DNA from: a virus
Virus record (IMG/VR): IMGVR_UViG_3300021375_000095
Span: 1 to 33,914 of that record
Direction: 5' to 3' (one strand)
Length of the DNA stretch: 33,914 nucleotides
Shown: piece after piece, positions 14,568 to 21,510 of the stretch
How positions within the stretch are numbered: the first letter of the stretch is position 1
How the letters are laid out: each line of letters begins with the position of its first letter
Made by a program: the position numbers and the translations under genes
Notes under the pieces: generated by a model
What the model was told of the DNA's origin: nothing
What the model saw: only the letters and a program-made list of their open reading frames with translations
Database searches by the model: none

Positions 14568-14595
14568 TAAAAAAGGGTAACATTTCTGCTACCCT
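14568..14595 (-). terminator. intrinsic terminator with GAAA tetraloop
   Basis: The minus strand has a 9-bp stem whose core is GGTAGCAGAAATGTTACC (GAAA loop, one G-T pair), followed by T6. It lies 6 bp after the stop of the 14602-14994 gene. The core is nearly identical to the hairpin at 28561-28580. Confidence 0.85.
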
Positions 14596-14601
14596 ATTAA
14601 A

Positions 14602-14994
14602 CTATGGTCTTCTCCAAGTATTATATGGATACTTATACCTACAGTCCCAAAGATCTCTTACTAACCCTTGATCTAAACAGACCATATGATTAGCAAGATT
14701 AACTACATAAACTCCATTATCACTTACTGGATATTCACCTAAGCAATAACCATTAATTTTCTTTTCTTTTATAAAACCTCTTTTAATTAGAAAAGTATCA
14801 GTGGTTAATCTTCCATTTGGCATGTCTCCATTGTTTAATGATATATCCCAAAGTTCGTTTCTAACAGATAGATAATCTTCTTCTGTTGCTAAAGTTAATG
14901 CTCTTACAACACAATCTCCAACTCTATCTTTTTTATATTTCATTTGGAAATACTTATGACGACCACCGTCATCGTAAACATAATCATTTTTCAT
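14602..14994 (-). CDS. papain-like/C39-like cysteine-protease-fold protein, stand-alone transcription unit
   Basis: 130 residues. GDCVVRALTLATEEDYLSVR places a nucleophile-type Cys28 at a helix start. VVNLANHMVCLDQGLVRDLWD supplies His103 and Asp114. C-H-D order with G-D-C-x-x-R-A and N-H-M-V...D-x-W-D is a recurring phage thiol-peptidase-like pattern (C39/papain fold). The gene has its own promoter-like motif (15046-15065) and is flanked by terminators at 15125-15156 and 14568-14595, so it is expressed independently amid structural genes. No signal peptide. Candidate host-directed enzyme. Confidence 0.66.
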   Translation of the reverse strand: MKNDYVYDDGGRHKYFQMKYKKDRVGDCVVRALTLATEEDYLSVRNELWDISLNNGDMPNGRLTTDTFLIKRGFIKEKKINGYCLGEYPVSDNGVYVVNLANHMVCLDQGLVRDLWDCRYKYPYNTWRRP

Positions 14995-15045
14995 TTGATT
15001 CTTGTTTTAGTTAATACACAATGTCAATGAACTTAATCATTATGG

Positions 15046-15065
15046 TACAATATAAACATTTTATT
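15046..15065 (-). promoter_or_regulatory. promoter-like AT-rich motif (copy B)
   Basis: The minus strand reads AATAAAATGTTTATATTGTA, matching copies at 29401, 3326 and 6904. It lies 52 bp upstream of the cysteine-protease-like gene and just after a terminator. The -7-like segment is TATATTGT. Confidence 0.5.
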
Positions 15066-15127
15066 AACAATATAAAAAAAAACATAGAAATATAACAAAA
15101 TAATTAAAATTGTTATATATGTAACAA
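15066..15127. promoter_or_regulatory. cluster of TTGTTA/TAACAA half-sites (possible operator)
   Basis: Within about 60 bp, next to promoter-like motif B, four TAACAA/TTGTTA elements occur, at 15066-15071, 15093-15098, 15110-15115 and 15122-15127. The arms TATAACAA (15091-15098) and TTGTTATA (15110-15117) form an exact inverted repeat. The segment 15110-15127 is a near palindrome as well. Could bind a dimeric regulator; AT-rich composition makes chance occurrence possible. Confidence 0.3.
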
Positions 15128-15156
15128 AAAAAAGGGTAACCGTTAAGTCACCCCTT
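15125..15156 (-). terminator. intrinsic terminator after the major-tail-like gene
   Basis: The minus strand forms AAGGG / CCCTT with an inner TGAC/GTTA stem after one bulged G, followed by T8. It starts 23 bp after the stop at 15179. Confidence 0.75.
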
Positions 15157-15178
15157 AATTTACCAAATAAAAACCCTA

Positions 15179-15754
15179 TTAAGAATTTGTTCCTAAAGTA
15201 ATTGTTACTGTACCATCTAAACCAGCGTAATCTGTTACACTAAATGGGAAGTCTATATCTTTTGTATCAGAATCCATAAAGTTAGCAGGAGCAAGTTCTG
15301 TTGCTGCCATTGTTAATGTATATCCTGATAAATCACCCATTGCAGCACCTGTGGAAATAGTACCACCTGTTACTTCTGCACCGTGTTCTAATCCCATCAT
15401 AAAGACATTACCGTTATAGTCTTCCACCGCTACGTGAGGTCTACCATAAGCTAACAGTTTTAACTCTTTATTATCTTCTTTAGTAAGTTTTTTCAAAGTT
15501 AAAGTTAAAGTTTGCTCAACAAAAGTTGTACCATTTTCACGTGAAGAAGTAATAGCTTGTTCAAAACTACTATTTCCTTTTAATTCGTATTTAAATGCTG
15601 TTAAACTACCAGAACTACCTGTCATATTTGTTATTTCATCATTTGTTAAAGTTACCGTACCTAAATCACCAAAATCTACGAAATAAACATTTTTTAATCC
15701 CCCTACAACATCTTTGCAAGGTTCTTTTCTACCAAGTGTTAAATCACAAGCCAT
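15179..15754 (-). CDS. major tail (tube) protein, probable
   Basis: 191 residues, mainly beta-strand, opening MACDLTLGRKEPCKDVVGGL. The body (FEQAITSSRENGTTFVEQTL and LTLTLKKLTKEDNKELKLLA, YGRPHVAVEDYNGNVFMMG, DLSGYTLTMAATELAPANF) follows the pattern of tail-tube-type phage proteins, with the G-Y-x-L...E-x-x-P end. It is framed by terminators on both sides (15125-15156 and 15772-15808), as expected for a protein needed in many copies. The alternative is a head decoration protein. Confidence 0.6.
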   Translation of the reverse strand: MACDLTLGRKEPCKDVVGGLKNVYFVDFGDLGTVTLTNDEITNMTGSSGSLTAFKYELKGNSSFEQAITSSRENGTTFVEQTLTLTLKKLTKEDNKELKLLAYGRPHVAVEDYNGNVFMMGLEHGAEVTGGTISTGAAMGDLSGYTLTMAATELAPANFMDSDTKDIDFPFSVTDYAGLDGTVTITLGTNS

Positions 15755-15771
15755 ATTTATATATTTTTAAT

Positions 15772-15808
15772 AAAAAAAGGTGAGTAGGCACAATTGGCTT
15801 ACCCACCT
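15772..15808 (-). terminator. strong intrinsic terminator after the capsid gene
   Basis: On the minus strand AGGTGGGTA pairs with TACTCACCT over 9 bp (one G-T) and is followed by T7. It lies 21 bp after the stop of the major capsid gene. Confidence 0.85.
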
Positions 15809-15829
15809 AATTTATTGGTTAATTATCTA

Positions 15830-16759
15830 TTAAGAATAAAGTACGATATCACTACCGATGCCATATTGTACACCTGCTGTAAATCTCATTACTACTCTTA
15901 CGTTCTGTGAACCATCAATATCAGCCATATCGATCACCTTCACTTCATTATGATCCGATAAAAGACCGGTTCCAAAATAAAGATTTGATTTTTCTGCTGC
16001 TACCATTGTGTTGTCAGCTAATCCATTTGCTACTGCAATTTTGATACCATCAAAAGATAGACCTCCACCGTTGTACCATTGTGTACCTTTATCATCTGTA
16101 CCTGCGTTTGATGTTGCAGCTACTGAAAATCCTCCTAATGCTCTTACATACGCTCTTGCTACGTTTTGTGAAACATAGATAAACATATCTTCAGAAGTAT
16201 AAAGTGAACTACCGATTCCATCGACTACAAGACCTAATTTTTCGACTGCATTTGCAGCAGTTACAGCAGCACCTGCTCCTACATCTGTTACATCAGCATC
16301 AGCTAAAAGTAATTCTTTAAATCCACCAAACTGACCTGCTGTTGCAGCAGCACCATTCCAGATAGATTGTTCTGTACGTTGTGCTACTTTAGAAGCTACG
16401 TGTCCAATTAAAAAGTCAGCAAATGATGGAGGTAGGCTATCAAAAGCACTATATCCCATTTGTACAGCTTCCCAATCGTTATGAAAGTCAGATTTACATA
16501 GTTGTAAATTTACTTGCTGATAGTCAGGTTGTAAAATACGCTCTGTAAGCGTTAAAGTTGAAGTAGGATCAAAATCACAAGTAGCATCTTTTACGATGTC
16601 ATCACTTGATACTTTTTTAATCACTTCTTTAAATTTAATGTTTGGCTTAATGGTAATTAAACCATTGTCCAAAGTTGAACCACTAAGTAACGCGGCAGAA
16701 ATGTACTGTCCAGCGAATTCTCCGGAATACGTAGTAGTTATAGAATTTGTTGTTGCCAT
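15830..16759 (-). CDS. major capsid protein (HK97-fold type)
   Basis: 309 residues. Pattern of a phage coat protein: an N-terminal extended arm, SDFHNDWEAVQMGYSAFDSL and FADFLIGHVASKVAQRTEQS (long spine helix), SLYTSEDMFIYVSQNVARAY (mid domain), a GLSFDGIKIAVANGLADN loop, then VRVVMRFTAGVQYGIGSDIV at the C-terminus. This is the coat family common in Bacteroidota siphophages. A strong terminator follows it, consistent with high expression. Confidence 0.8.
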   Translation of the reverse strand: MATTNSITTTYSGEFAGQYISAALLSGSTLDNGLITIKPNIKFKEVIKKVSSDDIVKDATCDFDPTSTLTLTERILQPDYQQVNLQLCKSDFHNDWEAVQMGYSAFDSLPPSFADFLIGHVASKVAQRTEQSIWNGAAATAGQFGGFKELLLADADVTDVGAGAAVTAANAVEKLGLVVDGIGSSLYTSEDMFIYVSQNVARAYVRALGGFSVAATSNAGTDDKGTQWYNGGGLSFDGIKIAVANGLADNTMVAAEKSNLYFGTGLLSDHNEVKVIDMADIDGSQNVRVVMRFTAGVQYGIGSDIVLYS

Positions 16760-16784
16760 TTTATTTTATTTATAAGTTTATTTA

Positions 16785-17192
16785 TTAAGATTCACTTGCC
16801 CATACACCATCACCGCCTGTTAAATACCAGTCAGTAAGTGCTACAGCTTTAAGTGTACACCAATCGCCTTTATTTGCAGTTGCTTTTGTGTTAATCCAAT
16901 CTTTATTATCTACACCGCCTGATGATATAGCAGCTACAGTACCGTGAATTGCATCAGTAGAAGCAGGTGAAAGTGTGATAATGTTGTTACCATCAGCACC
17001 TGTGTTTCTAAATGTAAATTCCATACCGATGTTATTTGCATCAATAGTTGGTAAAGTAATTACTAGTGCATCAGTAGCTACATTAAATTCGCCACCAGCT
17101 TGGTTTGCATCAACGCTTCCAGAAGTAGAAATCGTAGTTTGTTCCGATCTTGCTCTTAAAACGTCATTTGAAGTTGTTATTGTTGTTGACAT
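16785..17192 (-). CDS. capsid decoration-like protein
   Basis: 135 residues, beta-rich with Thr/Ser/Gly and no membrane part. ALVITLPTIDANNIGMEFTF and RNTGADGNNIITLSPAS are strands typical of decoration or fibre domains, and DWCTLKAVALTDWYLTGGDG closes the chain. It lies 25 bp upstream of the major capsid gene. A decoration role is inferred from context. Confidence 0.6.
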   Translation of the reverse strand: MSTTITTSNDVLRARSEQTTISTSGSVDANQAGGEFNVATDALVITLPTIDANNIGMEFTFRNTGADGNNIITLSPASTDAIHGTVAAISSGGVDNKDWINTKATANKGDWCTLKAVALTDWYLTGGDGVWASES

Positions 17193-17199
17193 TATTTAT

Positions 17200-17820
17200 T
17201 TATTTAAAATTTGATATTTTATTTAAAACTCTATCTAGTGTTGTATTCATTCTTTTTTGAGAATACAAGTTTAAGTTAGGTTTGTTTTCTTTTTCAGGGT
17301 TATGAGTAACCTTTTGTACTTCGCTTAAATCTTCTTTTTCAGCGTATACAGTTTTTGTAGTTGTTTCTTCTGATTTAACAGAATTTTCGCTTATAGGTTC
17401 TTCAGCCATCTCTTCTTCTTTAGGCTCAAGCATTGATTTAATTTCTTCAACCATTTCTTTAACCTCTTGAAGTTCTTCTTTAGTAGCATAACCCATTTCT
17501 TCTTTAGGTTCTTCTTCTGCTTCTACTTCTTCTTCTGTAGTTTCTTCTGGGGCTTCTTCAACTGCACCAATAGAAGCTATAATACCTTCTTCTTCTACAA
17601 TTAAAGTTTCTCCGTCTATAAGTTTATACTCGCCTACTGGTAGTGCTACTTTTTCATCTTCGGTAACAATAAAAACTTCTGCTCCAGCTTCAAAGTTTTC
17701 GCTTTCTATAATTGCACCGTTTTCAAGTTCAGCTTGTGCCAACTTTACTTCTACAGGTTCTTCGGATAATTCTACCCCAAGTACCTCTTTTACTTTGTTT
17801 AACATATCTGTTGCTTTCAT
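17200..17820 (-). CDS. acidic scaffold-like head assembly protein
   Basis: 206 residues. An N-terminal beta segment (LPVGEYKLIDGETLIVEEEG at about 80-99) is followed by a run very rich in Glu (about 107-150, with EELQEVKEMVEEIKSMLEP as a coiled coil). A basic C-terminal helix (RMNTTLDRVLNKISNF) ends it. An acidic coiled body with a basic C-terminal hook is the layout of scaffolding proteins, which bind the coat by the basic end. It stands immediately upstream of the decoration and coat genes. The beta part may be a decoration-type domain. Confidence 0.55.
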   Translation of the reverse strand: MKATDMLNKVKEVLGVELSEEPVEVKLAQAELENGAIIESENFEAGAEVFIVTEDEKVALPVGEYKLIDGETLIVEEEGIIASIGAVEEAPEETTEEEVEAEEEPKEEMGYATKEELQEVKEMVEEIKSMLEPKEEEMAEEPISENSVKSEETTTKTVYAEKEDLSEVQKVTHNPEKENKPNLNLYSQKRMNTTLDRVLNKISNFK

Positions 17821-17858
17821 ATATATTACAATAAATTAGTATTTAGTTTGTTATATTT

Positions 17859-18251
17859 TTATTTAACATTACCTAGTTCGGTATAAATTCTTTTCCAATC
17901 AGATTCAGCTTTTGATAAACTTACAAAAGCACTTGTTAACTCATCTCTTCGTCTTTCAATACCGCTAACAGCTTGTGGAATATCAGAACCTATTGTTTTA
18001 ATCATTTGGTCTACTTCCCTTATGGCTGCTCCTAGTTTTCTTTGATCTTGCTCAATTTCACTTATACCTTGTAAAAGCTGTTTACTAATTCTATTTAATT
18101 GACCTTTTAAATCTTTTGTTTCAGCTTCGTATTTATTAGCAAATTTTGTATAAGATTTAACTCCTTGTACTATTTTTTCAGCTTCTTTTAAACTTAATTC
18201 TATTTTATTAGAGGAAAATTTTTGTAATATTCTTTTTACGTCTGATTTCAT
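17859..18251 (-). CDS. coiled-coil protein, paralogue of the next gene upstream (copy 2)
   Basis: 130 residues. The first 22 residues (MKSDVKRILQKFSSNKIELS) match those of the gene at 18266-18649 almost position by position (M-K-x-[ED]-V-K-R-I-x-x-K). The rest is a coiled coil with different sequence (LKGQLNRISKQLLQGISEIE, GIERRRDELTSAFVSLSKAE). The shared tag and head-gene location suggest an assembly or internal virion role. Confidence 0.62.
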   Translation of the reverse strand: MKSDVKRILQKFSSNKIELSLKEAEKIVQGVKSYTKFANKYEAETKDLKGQLNRISKQLLQGISEIEQDQRKLGAAIREVDQMIKTIGSDIPQAVSGIERRRDELTSAFVSLSKAESDWKRIYTELGNVK

Positions 18252-18265
18252 TGTTGCTATTTTTT

Positions 18266-18649
18266 TTATAAAGACCTTATTCTTTTTTTATGTAAATCTA
18301 CTACTTTTAACATTTCATTTATTTGTTGCCTATCTTTTGCTATTTGTTTTTCTTTTTGGTTTAAAGAAGAAGTATCAATATCATTTTCTTTCATCGTGTT
18401 TTTTAATTTTGAAATTTCTATTTCAGCTCTATCCGTTACGCTACGGGCTGATTTTAATTCTAATTCAAAATCATTTAACTTATTAAAAATTTTTTGACCT
18501 TTACTAATTATTTCGTTAATAATACTAGCATTATCTCTTTGTCTTCTAAAAAAATCAGTTATAGTTACTTTAGATGTATATCCTTTTAAACTTAAATCTA
18601 TTTTTTTATTATTAAGCTTTTCAAATATTCTTTTAACTTCTGGTTTCAT
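18266..18649 (-). CDS. coiled-coil protein, copy 1 of a tag-sharing pair
   Basis: 127 residues, opening MKPEVKRIFEKLNNKKIDLS. It shares the N-terminal tag with its downstream neighbour, then continues as a different basic coiled coil (IINEIISKGQKIFNKLNDFE, QINEMLKVVDLHKKRI). Lies between the Cys/His-rich protein and copy 2. Function unknown; scaffold or internal head protein is possible. Confidence 0.62.
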   Translation of the reverse strand: MKPEVKRIFEKLNNKKIDLSLKGYTSKVTITDFFRRQRDNASIINEIISKGQKIFNKLNDFELELKSARSVTDRAEIEISKLKNTMKENDIDTSSLNQKEKQIAKDRQQINEMLKVVDLHKKRIRSL

Positions 18650-18694
18650 ATTGTATTTTTTATTATAATAATATATTTAACTGTTTGTTATATT

Positions 18695-19057
18695 TTAGTT
18701 TGCTGCTTGACACGCTGCACAATCGTTATATAATGTTACAGCACTAAAATGATGACCGTGTGCAGTTTGGTCATTACTTAATACGGTATAACAACCATCG
18801 TGGTTATTGTGGTCTGCATTTATATAGTATACATTGCCTACTACTAATTGTGTAGAACCGTAAAAGTGTTTTTTTTGGCTATGGCCACACTTTTGTACTC
18901 TATATCCGTATTCACCTGCACTTGGTGTTTCTATTGTTGCTGTTACATTCCCTACTCCTTGTGCTTGAAAACTACCGTCGCAGCATTCTATAGAATATGT
19001 ACCATTTTTACATAAGCAACCTCTACGGCCTGATTGTGGACTTGGTGCTTTACTCAT
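18695..19057 (-). CDS. Cys/His-rich protein in the head cluster, possible metal-binding
   Basis: 120 residues with nine Cys and about nine His. Blocks are GCLCKNGTYSIECCDGSFQA, KCGHSQKKHFYG, NADHNNHDGCYTVLS, HGHHFSA and DCAACQA. The spacing suggests one or two structural metal sites or disulphides rather than an enzyme. It overlaps the prohead protease start by 8 bp. I recall similar GCLCKNGTYS-type ORFs beside head genes in flavobacterial phages, function unassigned. Confidence 0.6.
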   Translation of the reverse strand: MSKAPSPQSGRRGCLCKNGTYSIECCDGSFQAQGVGNVTATIETPSAGEYGYRVQKCGHSQKKHFYGSTQLVVGNVYYINADHNNHDGCYTVLSNDQTAHGHHFSAVTLYNDCAACQAAN

Positions 19058-19640
19058 TAAAAAGTGCTTTTAATTTGTTAATTTTAGCTTGTGCATCCAT
19101 TTCTAAATCATCTTTCACAGGTTCGTTAGGTCTTTCTAATTTATCAGCAAAGTAACCTTCTATACTAAAGCCTTTTACTTCACCTGCTTTTACTTTTTTC
19201 CAAACATCATCATTGTTTACTTTCATAGATACCATCCAAGTACCAATAGGCACGTTTAAATCGTACATTCTGCTTTTATCTTGTTCGCTTTCTACTATCC
19301 AACTTTCTACAGCAGTTAAACCTTTAAGTTCTAATTGGTGTTCTAATGTTGAGTTGTTTTGGTTACCTTTTATAAAGAATAATTCACTTGCTTTTCTTAC
19401 AGTTGCTTGACTAAAGTATATATAATACTCTTGCTCACCGTTTGTACGGTAGATAGGTTTGTTAGGTATCAAAGCAGCACCCATAAGGATTCGTTTTTCT
19501 TTGTCTACCTCTGCAAGTTTAAACTCTTGTGCTTTAAGTGCTATAAAGTTTTCTTCTATTGCTGGGTTTTCTACTACTGATATTGCTTCAATTCCAGAAA
19601 CCTCATCATTTTCATCTATAAAAAGTTCTACTATGTCCAT
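19050..19640 (-). CDS. prohead serine protease, XkdF/S78-like
   Basis: 196 residues. The opening VELFIDENDEVSGIEAISVV and ENPAIEENFIAL is the signature of XkdF-type proteins. STLEHQ holds His101, and VKGFSIEGYF holds Ser159, matching the His...Ser pair of S78-like prohead proteases. GTWMVSMKV precedes the serine as in the family. It would cleave scaffold and coat N-termini during head maturation. Confidence 0.75.
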   Translation of the reverse strand: MDIVELFIDENDEVSGIEAISVVENPAIEENFIALKAQEFKLAEVDKEKRILMGAALIPNKPIYRTNGEQEYYIYFSQATVRKASELFFIKGNQNNSTLEHQLELKGLTAVESWIVESEQDKSRMYDLNVPIGTWMVSMKVNNDDVWKKVKAGEVKGFSIEGYFADKLERPNEPVKDDLEMDAQAKINKLKALFNE

Positions 19641-19669
19641 GTTAATACAATAATTATTTATCTATTTTG

Positions 19670-21373
19670 TTATCCAATTGAAGCACCTTCTACTATATTT
19701 CTGTCTAGTGATTGTGCTGTGCTTACATCACCACTTACTACAAATGCTTTTATAGGTTTATCTTGTTGATCACCTATTGTTTGTGCTAATTGGTTTTCAG
19801 GTGCTGCTCCTACTACGTTAAATGATGGAGGTGCTGGTGCTGTTGATCCCATTGATCCACTTCCTCCTGATGTTGGTGAAGATTTCATTTTAGCAATACT
19901 TACTCCTGCAAACCCTGCTGCTAATCCTGCTTGAATATATGGATATGCAGGAAAAACAGTAGTTATTGGTGAAGCATTAGCTGTTTGAAAAGCATTTATT
20001 GTTGATTGAATACCTGCTATTGTTGCTTGTGCTATAGCTGCTGCTTTACCTACTTTAGAACCTTCACCTGCTATTTCAGCAATAAGACCTAAACCTGCTT
20101 GTGCCATATCCATCTTGGCATTCATTACATCTTGATCTAATTGCTTTTCATCCTCTGCTGATTCATCATCAAGTTCTTTCTTTTTAGCTGCATAATGTTC
20201 AAGTATTTTTTGTTTTTCAGCTTCTGTTCCTTCAAGTAATTCTAATTCTTCTAAAGCAATTTGCTTATCTCTTTCTAATGCATCATAAGCGTTAAGTTCT
20301 TCAAAAGTTGTAAGTTCTTTTATTTTTTCTAAACGATCCGTTTCTAATTCATCTTTTTCTTTAATAAGATCATTTCTTTCACGTTCTAATGAATTAGTAT
20401 TTATTAATTGTTCTGATCTAAAACCTTCTATTTGTGCTTCAATAGCAGCAACTTCATTTTTAGCTTCTTGTAATGCTATAAAATTTTCATCACTATCATT
20501 TTTGTCAAATTGTGCTTGTGCTGCTTTTTCTATTGATGCTGCATTAGCTAACATTTTTTCTTCTTGTAAATCAAGAATTTCACCTAATTTATTGTTTGCA
20601 GCAATACGTTCTTCAATGGTTTTAGTTTCATCATCTCGTATTTGTCTTTGTTGCTCTGCTTGTCTATCATACTTTTCTATTAACCCTTGATTAATAACAG
20701 CGGCTTTAGCAGCAGATTTATTTAATTCAACAACACCTGCTGCTGCTTCATAAGTACTTTTTCCATATTCTACAATACTACTTGTAATTTCTTTAGTGCC
20801 TTCAACAATTTTATCTACAGAATTATCTACACCTGTTAAAACATCTACATATTCTTTACCTGCATTTTTAGCAGCTTCCATTGCACCATCAAAATCACCT
20901 TCAAAAACTTTTTTTATGGCTGTACCTAAAAATCCAAGAACTTCTAAAGCACTATTAAAACGTTCTATTAAATTTTTCTTTATAGCTACACCAAAATCTA
21001 CTATTGCTTGTTTTGGATCACTAAAAATAGCTTTAAAATAACCAACAATATTACCAATGTTTGAATCAAGAAATTTAAATAAATCATTAAATGCTAAACT
21101 TAATGTTTCCATTACAGTAGCAAATGTATCTGCTACCTTTTGGTTTTGCATAAATGTTTCTTTTAGAACATCAAACAGCTTTATAACAATACCTAAACCT
21201 AAAGCACCTTTAAAAAGGTTGCTTATGCCTTTTAGTATTTTATTAGTTTTCTTACCTTCTTTACCTGCTGCATCTAAACCTTTTTCAACACCTTTTAATC
21301 CATCTTGTATATCACCTAAATCATCTTTAGTTTTACCTGTTTTAAGTTCAAATTCTGCTGTTATCTTTTTCAT
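19670..21373 (-). CDS. tape measure protein
   Basis: 567 residues. An N-terminal helical lead (GDIQDGLKGVEKGLDAAGKE), a hydrophobic ISNLFKGALGLGIVIKLFDV segment, long charged coiled coils in the middle (RNDLIKEKDELETDRLEKIK), and a Gly/Ala-rich C-terminal section (AAAIAQATIAGIQSTINAFQ, IQAGLAAGFAGVSIAKMKSS). This arrangement is typical of siphovirus tail tape-measure proteins. Using the usual ~0.15 nm per residue, a tail of around 85 nm is expected. The start is coupled to the 46-aa gene upstream (ATGA). Confidence 0.72.
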   Translation of the reverse strand: MKKITAEFELKTGKTKDDLGDIQDGLKGVEKGLDAAGKEGKKTNKILKGISNLFKGALGLGIVIKLFDVLKETFMQNQKVADTFATVMETLSLAFNDLFKFLDSNIGNIVGYFKAIFSDPKQAIVDFGVAIKKNLIERFNSALEVLGFLGTAIKKVFEGDFDGAMEAAKNAGKEYVDVLTGVDNSVDKIVEGTKEITSSIVEYGKSTYEAAAGVVELNKSAAKAAVINQGLIEKYDRQAEQQRQIRDDETKTIEERIAANNKLGEILDLQEEKMLANAASIEKAAQAQFDKNDSDENFIALQEAKNEVAAIEAQIEGFRSEQLINTNSLERERNDLIKEKDELETDRLEKIKELTTFEELNAYDALERDKQIALEELELLEGTEAEKQKILEHYAAKKKELDDESAEDEKQLDQDVMNAKMDMAQAGLGLIAEIAGEGSKVGKAAAIAQATIAGIQSTINAFQTANASPITTVFPAYPYIQAGLAAGFAGVSIAKMKSSPTSGGSGSMGSTAPAPPSFNVVGAAPENQLAQTIGDQQDKPIKAFVVSGDVSTAQSLDRNIVEGASIG

Positions 21374-21510
21374 AACTGACTTTTAAATTGTTTGTACGCT
21401 TCCCTTATTGATTCAGGGTATTTGTTTTTACCCATAGCTATATCTATATATTGTCCGTTCCATTTTTCGCTTCTTGCAAATTCTAATAAATCTAATATAT
21501 TCTGTATCAT
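21370..21510 (-). CDS. small protein, 46 aa, between tail-tip and tape measure genes
   Basis: 46 residues (MIQNILDLLEFARSEKWNGQ ... IREAYKQFKSQL). ATG and stop both make ATGA overlaps with the neighbours, so it is almost surely translated. Helical, soluble, with a Trp. No family recognised; perhaps a small tail assembly factor. Confidence 0.75.
   Translation of the reverse strand: MIQNILDLLEFARSEKWNGQYIDIAMGKNKYPESIREAYKQFKSQL

Noticed and set aside
14524-14583. Extended N-terminus of the 114-aa gene starting at 14583 with a hydrophobic leader
   Set aside because: The upstream ATG lies in the loop of a strong terminator; the ATG at 14523 has the AT-rich leader common here.
15683-15697. Another copy of the AT-rich promoter-like word
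   Set aside because: It lies within the coding sequence of the tail-tube-like gene (KNVYF codons) and is not before any start.
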